Assembly (NCBI GenBank): GCA_034401135.1 | Contig: JAWZSP010000008.1 | Location: 2,294,001-2,358,000 of the forward strand | Direction: 5' to 3' | DNA length: 64,000 bases | Source of the DNA: Volutella citrinella | Taxonomy: Eukaryota; Ascomycota; Sordariomycetes; Hypocreales; Nectriaceae | Translations under genes and position numbers: made by a program | The notes under the pieces: generated by a model | Database searches by the model: none | What the model was told of the DNA's origin: nothing | What the model saw: only the letters and a program-made list of their open reading frames with translations | In this document: piece by piece, positions 12,667-23,183 of the stretch | Position numbering within the stretch: the first letter of the stretch is position 1 | Layout of the letters: every line of letters starts with the position of its first letter

Positions 12667-12906
12667 CACGCTACGGCTCTACTCCCCGGGCTCTACGTGA
12701 GAGGTGACGCGGATCACGTCAAATCACGCGAGTGGCTGAAAGGATGGTGCTCACATAAGGTGCTTCACCAAAATGTCGGGCGAGTTTGAACTCTGTTTGG
12801 CAGACATGCTGCCGAGCGGGATGTCGGCCCACACGGCAGTTACCTGTGTGTTGATTTGTTATGGGTCTTGCCGAAAAGGTCTTAGCTGCGGTCAATGTCT
12901 GATAAT

Positions 12907-13055
12907 TATCCCACTTCACTGATGATTCTCCCGCCGGTCAAGGGTGGGCTATCCCACTCGGCTTATCCCACTCGGGAGTCGGCGCATCCCACTTGGTTAT
13001 CCCACCAGAGCCCCACTTACTTATGCTATCCCACTTTGAATAATGCTATCCCGCT
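12907..13055 (+). repeat. Cluster of seven TATCCCACT-type 9-mers
   Basis: Exact TATCCCACT copies start at 12907, 12950, 12964 and 13027. Single-mismatch copies start at 12985 (CATCCCACT), 12998 (TATCCCACC) and 13047 (TATCCCGCT). All are in the same orientation within 149 bp, with spacing of 13-43 bp. They may be clustered binding sites or the subterminal repeats of a decayed DNA element; neither is proven. Confidence 0.75.
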
Positions 13056-13314
13056 GCCAACTGCCATAATCGGACCGAGCTCATCATGGGAGTTGCCGGT
13101 TGTTGAGCAACTACTATAGTTTTCGTGCACATTCCACTACAATTTCAGCCACCCCTAGAATGACAAGCCTCGGAATCCACTATTGTTCTATTCTAGGGAA
13201 TAGTTTGGATGGTGCAGTACGTATGTATGCAAGGGATGACCAATCTCCAACACCAGTCCAACGCCCAGTTCCTTGATATCAGATCTTCAAGTGCAGTCAT
13301 GTATTCAAGACAGA

Positions 13315-13947
13315 CTAAGGACTGTAGTCTGCCCATGACTTGCCTTCGGTGCGCAGCTTCTCCCGCCACTCATGCTCCAGCATCCCGTACATGACAAAAT
13401 CGTACCACCCACCGTTGAACCACACATCCTCTCGCTTTCTTCCCTCGAGAACGAACCCAAGCCGCTCATAGAGGCGCATGGAGCCCGTGTTGTAACTCAA
13501 GGCCTCGATGGAGATGCGATGAAGCCCCGCCATCCGGAATCCGTAGCCAAGCACCCAGTCAATGGCCTCTCCGCCGTATCCCTTGCCCTGGTAGGGTTTC
13601 AGGATGTCGATGCCGATGCTGCTGTTTCTGTGCTGCAGCTTGCTCTGGGGCAGCTCCCTGAGGAAGACAATGCCCACAGGTGTGCCGGTATTTGCCGTGT
13701 CAGTCGTCTCATCGCGTCCATCTGGTCGCAGGCACACAATGACAGCCAGCATGGTGTTGTTGAGCAGGTAGTCCTTGAACTTGAGGCTGGTCTTCTTGCT
13801 TTCCGGGACGAGCAGCCCGATGCTGGATCCGGACTGCGCTTCCGAGTCCCGCTGCACGGCGTAGATGAAGTTGTCGTCCTCTGGCGTGTCCTCGACGGCA
13901 CGATAGATTAATCGCTCTGACTGGAACGGGTTGAAGGGTTTCGCCAT
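13315..13947 (-). CDS. GNAT-family N-acetyltransferase (RimJ/RimL type)
   Basis: Intronless, 210 aa from the ATG at 13947 (MAKPFNPFQSERLIYRAV). An upstream ATG at 14055 would add 36 residues without family character. Residues about 105-165 carry the acetyl-CoA-binding core: the beta strand SSIGIDIL, motif A QGKGYGGEAIDWVLGYGF, then HRISIEALSYNTGSMRLYERLGFVLEGRKRE, which is the classical RimJ/RimL C-terminal half. It would transfer acetyl from acetyl-CoA to an amine on a protein or small molecule. Substrate cannot be told. No targeting signal seen, so probably cytosolic. Confidence 0.87.
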   Translation of the reverse strand: MAKPFNPFQSERLIYRAVEDTPEDDNFIYAVQRDSEAQSGSSIGLLVPESKKTSLKFKDYLLNNTMLAVIVCLRPDGRDETTDTANTGTPVGIVFLRELPQSKLQHRNSSIGIDILKPYQGKGYGGEAIDWVLGYGFRMAGLHRISIEALSYNTGSMRLYERLGFVLEGRKREDVWFNGGWYDFVMYGMLEHEWREKLRTEGKSWADYSP

Positions 13948-14345
13948 GATGCGAGGCGGGTGAGTGAGGAGTGGGAATTGATGAATATTGGGGTATTCAC
14001 GGTTGGTGCAGAGGAGAGGTTTGCCAAGTTGATTGTCACCAACTCCAACTTTCATGCTTATCCGTCAAGCCCTAACGCGAGAAGATTGCCATTTTGGTCT
14101 CGCCGAGAAGAAAAGCGGGGTAAGATGAACATGACATGTCATCCCTGGCATATCTGAGATCATTAGGGCCATATGTTGTGACTGTAGATCAACCCAGTCA
14201 ATTTGTCGAATAGTGGCTACAGTGGATTCATCTCAGATGCGTATATGGAAATATTAGCCAGCCACTGTGGGTATATACGCAGCCCGGCGTAGTCGACAAC
14301 CTCAACCAGACCTGGCCGCAGTCTTGCCATTACATCCTCTTTTGA
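13948..14345. other. Intergenic, nothing recognised
   Basis: 398 bp between the GNAT start and the 3' end of the Zn2Cys6 gene, both on minus. No feature identified. Confidence 0.4.
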
Positions 14346-16064
14346 TCAAGCTCCAAGTGTCATTGCTTGCAAGCCACTGCGCAGGTTCTCAATAATCCTA
14401 GGTATCCCCGCCGGCGCAGACCTCTGGGCACACGGCTCCCAACTCTCCATGCCACCCGGAATAGCCTCAAGCGCGTCGGCCAGCTCGTACATCTCAACAT
14501 AGTCGCGGCTATCGAGGATACCTTCCCGACGGTTCAGCTTGCGCAGTAGATCCACGGCTTCTGCTTTGAGACCAGGCACCTGGGTAGTCGAGGCCACAAC
14601 CGCGAGCCCCGAGATCAGGTCCCCGTCCAACGAAAAGGTCGGCTGCCCCGCGGCGATGAATGGCGCTGCCGCGTTCTTTGCTGCTGCCAGAAACGGCGTA
14701 AACGTCTGCGGGTCTGCGGCTGCGCTCTCGGAAGCAGCTGCGTTTACCGTCATTTGCCAGTACTGCTGCCGGAGCCGCAGGTTCTTGTATCTCAACGCGG
14801 CTCCAGCTGATAGCTCTGCCGCCTGGAGCTGGCTGAAGGCGTCGAAGCGGATAGTCCATGTGCGGAGTTGCTGCTCGAGGATAGATCCTGCCGCCTGCAT
14901 CATCGCCGTCCTGACCTCGACGTCCTCCTCCCCTTCATAGTGCCACGGCTTGTTGCTTATGTCGAGATCAAGCTGGCGGAGGCAATACGAAGCTTCGTCA
15001 AGATCCCTGAAAGGGAGACTGGCATCCATGACGGCGTCTGAGTTGTTGCTGTACCATTCTGTGAGTGCGGACAGCGTAGGATCGTGACTGTCGTCCAGCA
15101 TGAAGTTGGAGCCCTCGACCCCAAGGCGACCGAACATTTCAGCAAGCTTCCTATTCAACTCGCGGTCCTCTTCCGTGTGTGAGGGTAACTGCGAGCGAAA
15201 GAGCGCGATGCCGGAGCTGAGGTGCCGGAGCATGTCGTCGTACCGGCCGGTGAGGCCTTCGATGGCAATGAACAGCAGACAGCAGACCAGGACGGCGTGC
15301 ATATCCAGTGTCGACCTTGAAGACATGCTGGGCAGTATCGAGGCAATGGCCTTGTTGTACTGGTGTATCGCAAGCCTCCTCAGCTCTTCCCGCTGCGAGC
15401 GCTCCAGCGGCCCAGACAGGAAGATGCAGTGGAACGCGCCCACGGCCACGACGCTATCCCGGACCGCCCGGGAGCGGTGCGCCATGGGCAGGACAGTGCG
15501 CACCCAGATGTTGGAAGACGGGGCCGAGAGCGAGAGTTGCGAGGCGGTCCAGTGCAGAAAGTGCTGGAAGTAGAGCCACTCGAAGCCCGTCATGGAGGAC
15601 ATCTCCGGGATGCACGGGACGAGAGGCAGCGGCAGGGAGGCGTCCTTGAGGGCCTTTGCCCTCGGGCGCCGCTTCTTTGGCTGGCCAGGTGCCATTGGGG
15701 CAGGGTAGCCGTCGCACTTGATCTTGTCCTTGATGCAGCGATGGCACACGGGCTTCTCTTCGCCGCACTTCTTGTGCCGGATCCTAAGGGGGCAGAGTAA
15801 TGTGAGAAACCAATTCATGGGAGCAAGCAATGCGAGAAATCAAGTCACTTGAGCAAGGAATGCGAGAAACCAAGTCGCAACAGTACATCCATAGTGGATG
15901 AGGGGGGCATATATCTCCTTACTTGCTGGGATCACGGTTAGCAAGCAAGGCACCAGACTCGGTAAGGAGGGCGGATCGTACCAGGAAAAGCATCCATTAC
16001 GACTCTTGGGGGCGAATGCGCGTGTTCGCTTGGGCTTGGGGGGCGCAACTTCAGCGACAGTCAT
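14346..16064 (-). CDS. Zn2Cys6 transcription factor with a 3-nt microexon
   Basis: Predicted fungal regulator of 507 aa. Exons on minus: 15982-16064, a 3-nt exon 15923-15925, and 14346-15783. The zinc cluster is complete only with the microexon: C25-x2-C28-x6-C35-x6-C42-x2-C45-x6-C52, the canonical spacing. Joining the two large exons directly keeps the frame but puts Trp in place of Cys28 and deletes one residue. Both flanking introns have strong signals: GTACGA donor, GCTAAC branch point and CCCAG acceptor before the microexon, then GTAAGG immediately after. A basic segment (KKRRPRAK) follows the cluster. The remainder is the alpha-helical fungal-specific domain (MTGFEWLYFQHFLHWTA). The start at 16064 is chosen because the next upstream ATG adds unlike sequence. 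Target genes unknown. Confidence 0.85.
15801..15880 (-). repeat. 30-bp direct repeat, 2.7 copies, inside an intron
   Basis: Units begin at 15801, 15831 and 15861 (partial), sharing cores GAGAAA(C/T)CAA and GAGCAAG(C/G)AA on the plus strand. The array occupies the intron 15784-15922 just downstream of the microexon in transcript orientation. Confidence 0.75.
15923..15925 (-). other. Predicted 3-nt microexon (CAA)
   Basis: On the minus strand, the CCCAG acceptor is followed by CAA and then GTAAGG. It supplies the third base of the Cys28 codon and the first two bases of the Lys29 codon of the zinc cluster. Confidence 0.7.
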
Positions 16065-16530
16065 TTCTTCCTCTTGGTTCAGGTACCCGAGTGGCGGAGG
16101 ATTCCACGTCACGATGCGGACGTCTTTATGTCCAGTCCAGGAATTAGGGGTCATGCGAATTCTCTGTTGTCCCGCGCCCGCCAATCAACGACGGATGTCA
16201 AGGGGAAGCTTGAAGTGGAACAGGTGAGTTGTTGAACCAGGCCGCTTTGGGGGAAGGCCGATCTCATGGACGCGGGGCCTTGACTTATACGCAAGGGCCA
16301 ATGGGATGCCAGTATCCATCAACTCCACGGCATCAAATTGAGTATCAGACATCAACAGCCTCATCAGCGGTTCCACGCATCAAGGTATTACCTCGGGGTT
16401 GCTATATCATGCGGCACTCGCAAGAATATAATTCATAGCCAGATCAACTCTCATTCAAGGGCAGCTTCAGCATCCAACCACCTCTCTACCGAGTCACACG
16501 ACCAATATCACAACTTCCAACATCCCGACC
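16065..16530. other. Intergenic, nothing recognised
   Basis: 466 bp between the Zn2Cys6 start and the 3' end of the protease gene, both on minus. No feature identified. Confidence 0.4.
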
Positions 16531-18129
16531 TTACGCAACCTCCACCTCCAAGCCGTGCGCCGCGACATCCTCCATCAACCACTCCAGCGGCGTCACATAC
16601 GTACACTCGCTCGCCCCATACTCCTCCTCATTGACCCCCGCCGTCACCATCCCCACGATCCGGCCCTGCTGGTCCCACACGCAAGACCCCGAATCGCCTC
16701 GCTCCGCAAAGGCTTCGCGGCTCTCCTGGACGCCACGTCGGGCGCCGAGCACCATAAACTCCTCCGACTCGAAGCCAGGGCCCCCGTGGCCGCGACGCAC
16801 CCGCCTGACCGAGCACGCCTCGTTCAGTAGGCCGACCGTGACCTCAGTCGCCGCGCCGTACTTGAAGACGACCATTGGGCCCTCCCGGCCCGGCAGATCC
16901 ATCAGCTCCATCTCGGATATCACCTCCTGCAGCTTGACTTGCGGTGAGTCGTGGTTCCGGCGTGGGTTCACCACAGTTCCGTCCGTATGGTTGGCCGCTC
17001 TGGCTAGGCCCGCAATCTGAGCCCAAGGAAACGGCAGCTGGTTTCTCGCTTGCCCGGGTGGCTTTCCCTGCTTGTCTGGATGCAGCTCTATCAGCGCCCA
17101 GTCCCTCAGGCGTCGTGAATAGCCTGGCATGGTCGGCTGGGAGCTGTATTGGGGCGAGAGTCCAACATGGCCAATGACGCGAGACTGCGGGTGCATCGTG
17201 GCCTCCATCATCTTGACAAGGCCCTCATTCTCACTCAGCTCAGTCTTTTTCCTGGTAATCGCTCTCAACAGTCTCAAAGAAGGCGGAGAGGCTTGCACGC
17301 TCTCAAGCTCGTGGGTAGCCGTTGTGATGTATGCTCTGGCCTTGCTGAGCTGCTCTTCAAATGTCTTCTCTCCCGGCATAATGATGGGAGTTCCGATGCT
17401 GCCGCTCTCGTGTCGATACTCGGGCCCAGTGTCGTCGCCCTCGTTGAATACAACATGGCGGCATGTCAGGGCGAGGATGGCGCCCGAGTCCTTGTGTCGA
17501 AGATGGATGCCCTTGGTGCCCTCGACACGGCCAGCAGCCAGCGGCGCGATCGAGCTGCCAACCGAGTCTGAGAAGTTTGCACGAGTGTCGACCGGGTCTG
17601 GTGTATTGCTCACGGGGTAGAGGCGCGGGTAAGACACCGGGTCAGGGGCGGTGGCACGAGAGTTGACGACCTGGGCCTCCCGGACCTCGCACTCCACATC
17701 GTGCAGCCCAAGTTCCTTGAGCGCAGTGACGCATTTCATCATTACCCGGGCGCCTTGCTCCCAGGAAGTCGAATCCGGCTCCACAGAGATGAGTACAGTC
17801 GCCGGACACTCGGCTTCCCCTCCGCTGCCATCGGGTGCCTCGTTGTAGCCGATCCTCACCACGTCAATGACATTCCACTCGAGGTCCTTGACCGCATCCA
17901 GAATCATGCGGCGAAGTGGCCCGCTGAAGTCGTTCCACATGTCGGCGACACGGTGTCCCCCGATGGGGACGAGGCTCTTCTCCAACAGAGAATACCCAAC
18001 CATCCACAGGCTCCAGGGCTCGTTGGATGATCTAGCTACCAGTCTAGATTTGCGGACCAGTCCATGGTAGTAGCGTTTTGCTTCTTGCCCACCAGGCGGA
18101 TGCAGCACTCGTGTCGTCTCCATTTCCAA
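16531..18129 (-). CDS. Intracellular trypsin-fold (S1-like) serine protease
   Basis: Intronless, 532 aa. The C-terminal half is a trypsin-like peptidase domain with a full candidate triad: His225 in LALTCRHVVF, Asp343 in LRDWALIEL and Ser480 in ERGDSGSCVW, followed by the strand GRIVGMVTAG. The N-terminal 190 residues are unlike known protease propeptides and contain WNDFSGPLRRMILDAV and a segment on small-molecule-like sensing that I cannot assign. No signal peptide, so it is expected in the cytosol, unlike secreted fungal trypsins. It lies immediately downstream of the NLR gene on the same strand, with 311 bp between stop and start. A role as NLR partner or effector is inference from adjacency; the protease fold is well supported by the motifs. 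Confidence 0.82.
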   Translation of the reverse strand: MEMETTRVLHPPGGQEAKRYYHGLVRKSRLVARSSNEPWSLWMVGYSLLEKSLVPIGGHRVADMWNDFSGPLRRMILDAVKDLEWNVIDVVRIGYNEAPDGSGGEAECPATVLISVEPDSTSWEQGARVMMKCVTALKELGLHDVECEVREAQVVNSRATAPDPVSYPRLYPVSNTPDPVDTRANFSDSVGSSIAPLAAGRVEGTKGIHLRHKDSGAILALTCRHVVFNEGDDTGPEYRHESGSIGTPIIMPGEKTFEEQLSKARAYITTATHELESVQASPPSLRLLRAITRKKTELSENEGLVKMMEATMHPQSRVIGHVGLSPQYSSQPTMPGYSRRLRDWALIELHPDKQGKPPGQARNQLPFPWAQIAGLARAANHTDGTVVNPRRNHDSPQVKLQEVISEMELMDLPGREGPMVVFKYGAATEVTVGLLNEACSVRRVRRGHGGPGFESEEFMVLGARRGVQESREAFAERGDSGSCVWDQQGRIVGMVTAGVNEEEYGASECTYVTPLEWLMEDVAAHGLEVEVA

Positions 18130-18440
18130 ATGGTAGTGATGTGTGATGTGTGATGTGTGATGTATCGAGTGTCGGTTTAGGGAAGAGCTGTGTTTGTGTG
18201 AGGCAGAAAATCTCGATCGGATCTATTTGGGGATGATAGCTAGACATTATGGGCGCTTCAAGAAAAGTTCAGATCCAAGTGCCCCATTGTTCGCGTCTGT
18301 GTCAGTTCAGTTCGTGTTCAAGAACAAATTGCTGTTAGGCAGCCACAACAAAGTCAAACACTTACTAAACAGTGTCAACAGGCTACTGAACTACTTCTCT
18401 TTCCGCACGTTGTTTGCCTTGTCTCAGCCCGTTCGCAGCC
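18130..18440. other. NLR 3' region and protease promoter
   Basis: Gap of 311 bp between the NLR stop and the protease start, both minus. It holds a 7-bp tandem repeat just before the protease ATG. The rest shows nothing recognisable. Confidence 0.45.
18138..18163 (+). repeat. GATGTGT tandem repeat next to protease start
   Basis: Three perfect and one nearly complete 7-bp units (GATGTGT) beginning 9 nt upstream of the protease ATG. On the transcript this is an ACACATC repeat in the 5' leader. Confidence 0.8.
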
Positions 18441-21400
18441 CTACTCAGCGTCAGACCCGTCAATACCCAAACTCTCGTCTCCTGAGCTGTCCTGCCAGTC
18501 AAAGTCATCGCCATCGCCCAAGGAGCCACCATTGTCTTGCTGCTTCTGCTGTTCATAGTACGCAACAATCTCCTTCTGGTCTAGCCCGCCACGCCCCCAT
18601 AAGGGAGCGACTTCCAAGCTCTGCCTCACAATCCGAACCGCTGCCGCCGCAGGCCCTTCCGCCGCCAATCCTTGTTCCAGCTGTGTCGAAAGCTCTAGTG
18701 GCGTGAGTCCATCCCAATTGATGAGACTGGGATTTGACCCATAAATAATCAGAGCCCGCACAACCTCTCCGTATATGAGTATGTCCTCCTCGCACCGTGG
18801 CCCAGTCCGGGAGGCGGCCAACGCAACCAGGTGCAACGGGGAATTCCCATTCCCATCTACACGATTGAATACGTGCTTGTGTCCTCTGAACAGTTCCAAC
18901 ACTTCAGGCTTCCCGGAATTCAGAGCAACTCTTATTGCCTCATGAAGCAGCCATTGGTCTGGTCCGACAGAGCCAGACTGTTCTACCAAGGAGCCGCCTT
19001 TGTCTCTGATTGCGACCATCATTTCTATTTTGCCCAGAGTGGCCGCAGACCGCATTGCAGATTGAAGCACAGCCTTTCGTTGAGGTTCGTCAGGGCCTGG
19101 AAGGTTGGAGAGCAGCCACTGGAACGTGTTCTCGTCGCCTCTTTCAATAGTCATGTCAAGGGCTCCTGCATTCAGAACAGCGGCGCCATTTTGCATGAGA
19201 AAATTGAGGAGCCAAACTGTCCGGTGAACAGGGATGTTGGTTTCCGGATCCATCGCCGTTTCCAACAGGCTCATGGTTCTGATCCCGTCATGTTCTGGAA
19301 ATGTGTGCCGAACATCAAGGCCAATTCCACTGTGATACAATACCTTAGCCATAGGCGTGTTTCCACATCTCATGGCTATCAACAATGCCGCCTCTCGCTG
19401 TAGTTTATGATGCCCATAGTTTTCGGCGATCCAGGAGACAATATCGATCCTCCGGAGGCGCGCAGCCAGCACCAAAATGTCGTATCCTTGGTGGTCTTGA
19501 CTTGTGATGGGAAACGGGCCAAGCTTGAGGAAGCTCGCAAGTAGTTTAAAATCCTCAGAGTACAGCAACAAACCGTGCATGGATATGTGGTCAAGGCAAT
19601 GCTTCGTCTCCTCGTCAGCGTAGGCACCCTTCCAGTCATATCTAGACCGGAGCTCGCGTCGCCACTCCTCGCGCCGCCAACTGTCGTGTTTGTACTGGCA
19701 GCCTCCTCTCCAAGATCCCGCCGGAGCGGAAGTGAATTCGGTCCACCAGACCCGTAGAAAGCTGTGGGACGTGTTGCAGAGCTCGTGTACGAGCCTCCTA
19801 AGCTCTGGATCTGGCTGCTCGAGAAGGGCCCCATGTGCGGCATGAATGAACCAAGTCTTAATCGAGTAGCGGCGAAACGTACAACACCATGTTGGCACGT
19901 CAAGTTCTTCGAACGTACCGTCTTCAGCTCCTTTGCCACGGAGGATTAGCATCCTTAGGCATTTTCCCGCAAGAGCGATATTGCACTCCGGCATAGTGAA
20001 TGGCGGCAATTGGTTGCTCGAATCCATCGTGCTGCCCTTGAGAAGGAATTCACGGGCTGTTGAATGCACAAAGTGAATGTTGCCCTCTAATATGCAAATA
20101 AATGTACCACCAAGACCCTTGACACAGCGGGCTATGTCGGGCTCGCGTTCTTTCTCCAGGTCTTCGTAACAGCCAACTGCCGTCCCCAGGCTGAGGATCA
20201 CATCCATGTCCTCTAAGCTCAGCAGCTGTTTCGCAGCTAGGAGATACTGCAAAAGGCTGCGACCCTTTGCGGAAGTGTTGCGCAGCGCCGCATCATAAAT
20301 GTCGTCCAAGGTATTTGGCAGGCTCGAAATGATGCTCAGAACTGTACTCTGGTTTCTAGAAGGGCTCTCGAGTATCGACTTTGTAATCAAGGATGGCCAC
20401 AAAAAGCTTGTGTCGGCCCCTTCTAAGAGCCCTTTTGTCAGGGCCCTGGACACTGTCGGCTCAAGTTCCAGCTCGCCAACCTGATGGCGGATGGCTTTTT
20501 CAATATCTTGGGTGAGCTCTGCAACTTCGTCCTCTCCGTCAAGCCTCAAGTGACTCAAAGGACTAAACTTCTGTTCAATGTCGGCGGACGGCCTGCTGGT
20601 GATGAGAACCTTGAAGTATCCACAAAGTGTTGCACTAGGTCCAGAGAATGTTTTAGCCAATACATCCATCAACGCGCGCCGAGAGTCTTCTGAGCACTCA
20701 TCCAAACCATCGATTATGTAAATTGCGCGGTACGGTCTCTGCTGGGCCATTCGGAAGGGGTTGCAAAGAATGCTCCACAGCTGATGAGTCCTGGTCATGA
20801 GCAGACTACCCCTGTTGACGTATTCGGCTCGGGCAAACATTGCCTGGCTGTTGTCTGTAGTGAAGGTTTGATGTAGCAAAGCACAAAGTGCTTGGTAGGC
20901 CTCGTTTCGTGTGTCGTTGCCGGCTTTGAAGAAGAATTGATGCACCGGAGTGGCTTGTGTCTGCGAGGCCAAACTCACGAGCTCGTCTGCAAGAAACCTG
21001 GACATCACAGTCTTTCCACGGCCAGGATTCCCCGTGACCCAAAGCAAAGACGGGGACTCATCGTTGAGCCATTTCAAGAACTTTTCGTTCTTCAACACCC
21101 ATCTACAAGTCCCTGAGACCGGCTTGTCAATCTCATCTAGTTGAGTTTCATATCCAACAGAGTGTTGATACAGAGCTTGTATACATTCTAGTGCGTCCAT
21201 CTGTCAGAAAGAAAACTCAAAAAGGTCTCAAGACTTACTCGTGTCATTTTCCCCAAGTTCCATGTTGGCAATCCCACTTTCCTCGTCCCCATCCAGCTGA
21301 GGCTCGTGGACAGACTCGACCCAGCGGCGTAACTCGCTGCACACTGACTTGAAACCTGGATCTTGGGGGTTGGCGAATTTGGTCATTTGCGAATGGTCTG

Positions 21401-22409
21401 CGCGGATTCCTATCTGAGGATAGCCGGGAATGACAGCCGAATGCCTCTCCACGACCTAGGTGGTTGTTAGCAGCCGAAGTCGGGACGAGGAATCAAGACG
21501 TACCATGCCGACCTCGCACATGGGCAACTCCTCGTAGAAGCATGATATGTTGATAACTGGAAGGCCATCACGGCCGCGCGACCGCATCATAGCACGAAAG
21601 CCACCCTGTATGCCTACGAGCACTTCGGAATTGGCTTTGAGCTCTGCGCCGATATTTGAGTTGGCTGGCAAAATGAGACTCAGAGGATGTGATACTCTCT
21701 CAGTCCAGGTAGCAAGGGCTGAGCCACCATGGGGAGTTCCGAGGAAAACAATCCCTCGCGTGTTGGACAGAATACTGATAAAATGCGGCTCCGGCCGCTG
21801 CCTCGCCATGACAAGCGACTGGCCCAGCATCAGCAAAGTAATGGAGCGGCGGAATAGCTATACTCTGACTTACATCCTGGCAGACTAATCCCCCGAGACT
21901 GTGGCAAACGAACACAATGGGTCGCTCGCGCTTTAAGAGTCAGTAACTTTGCCAAACATGTGCATCAGCATCAGGTACAAGTCCTACCGAAGCATCACAA
22001 TCGCGATAGTCGACGAGAGCTGTCAAAAGATTCCAGGCATGGCCCCCAATCAGATTCCGGGACAGTTCTCCGCGACCTTTCGCTACGCGTACGTCGTATC
22101 CAAAAGAGAAGATACGGGCAGTTGGCAGTTCCGCGGGTAGCAGCACGCCCGGCCAAGTGTCAACGGTCCCAGGGACCTCCCAAGTTTTGTTGGGATGGCC
22201 ATTCAGGCCATGGACAAAAACAATGCTATCTGGGGCTTCAGCAACAGAGAGGACTTGTACATCGAAAGGCGCACATACTCGACATCAGCATCGGCTTGGG
22301 GCTCGTGTAGAAGATTGATGCCAGACGGGAAATCGCCTGGTGACTGTGGCGACGTCGAGGCCTCCCCTGTGTCCGGGGCGCTCTCGGGTCCTTGAAGCCA
22401 AGCCTGCAT
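18441..22409 (-). CDS. Fungal NLR: SesB-like alpha/beta hydrolase, NACHT, ankyrin-like tail
   Basis: STAND ATPase receptor of 1234 aa. Exons on minus: 22279-22409, 21988-22225, 21874-21930, 21504-21818, 21239-21455 and 18441-21187; all join in frame. The N-terminal effector (about residues 35-310) is a lipase-like alpha/beta hydrolase: DVDIVFVHGLNG, the nucleophile elbow VCHSLGG (Ser134), TRGIVFLGTPHGGS and a candidate His268 in ADHSQM. This matches the SesB class. The NACHT domain follows: P-loop GNPGRGKT at residues 372-379, Walker B IYIIDGLDECSE, KVLITSRPS, and HFVHSTAREFLL in the helical part. The C-terminal third has ankyrin-like units (NGNSPLHLVALAA, DGLTPLELS) and ends in a Gly/Asp-rich tail. 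Fungal NLRs act in non-self recognition and regulated cell death. The neighbouring protease gene is a possible partner. Confidence 0.9.
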
Positions 22410-23183
22410 ACTGTGGCAATACAGGACCTCGGGGTTGTTGTAGCTGATTGCAACGTTTCGAGGTTAAAGACGTGGGGATGTTGCGTAGAGGCTCAAGAGC
22501 CGGGCCTGACCACAGAGCGGCTGAAAGCCATCGGGCTGGACTCATCACATGACCTGCATGCAGCATGGCTGCCTAGAACATGCAGTCATCGCCAGTAAGG
22601 CTGAGTTGTATTTTCTCTCAGCCCGACTGTGCCTTCCCAAAGCAGGCCGCTACAGCACTAAAAGATGGCACAGAGGGGAGTACTTGGGGATGGATGCGAT
22701 GCAAATAAGAAAAAAAAGGATAGAGGGAGAACGGAGTGCGATTCATTACAGCCAATGAAATTATTCTCAACTATGCTATAGCACAAGGGTTGAAAGTTGC
22801 TGTTGTTGCGACTGTATGGATATCTTCTGAGCCAGCCTTTGGTTGCCGACTCGGCCAGCCAATGCAACAGGTGCTAGATTGAGCAATCCCTATCGGGACA
22901 CCGCTTGCGCCAAAATCGGCAATTAAATTCAAGATCGGCGGGCGGGTAGCGTGCGAGTAGCGCTCACTGGACTGTCGCGACGTCACCCCGTCATGCGCTG
23001 CAATGACATCATGACTCTGGCCCTCCAGTGCCCCGCCACAGCGTATCTCCAGCAAGCTGCTCCCTCTCCATACGCATCTTTTTCCTTCTTCTTTACAACA
23101 ACTCCCCTTCGCAATACACGAGATTATCACATCTGTAATCCAGCCATATCGAATCCATTCTTCTGAACACCCCCTTCGCCATT
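22410..23183. other. Divergent intergenic, nothing recognised
   Basis: About 770 bp between the NLR start (minus) and a small membrane-protein gene (plus). A further non-coding or coding 5' exon of the NLR cannot be excluded. No motif identified. Confidence 0.4.

Larger units (their letters stand above)
12513..13314. other. Intergenic with TATA-like site and a short-repeat cluster
   Basis: About 800 bp between the minus-strand NmrA-like start and the 3' end of the GNAT gene. It contains the NmrA leader, a TATA-like site and the TATCCCACT repeat cluster listed separately. An imperfect palindrome around CTATTCTAGGGAATAG lies near 13190-13205. Confidence 0.4.

Noticed and set aside
15926..15981. 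Zn2Cys6 gene lacking one zinc ligand (Trp in place of Cys)
   Set aside because: A 3-nt microexon with strong flanking signals restores exact cluster spacing, so a missing ligand is the less likely reading of the main transcript.
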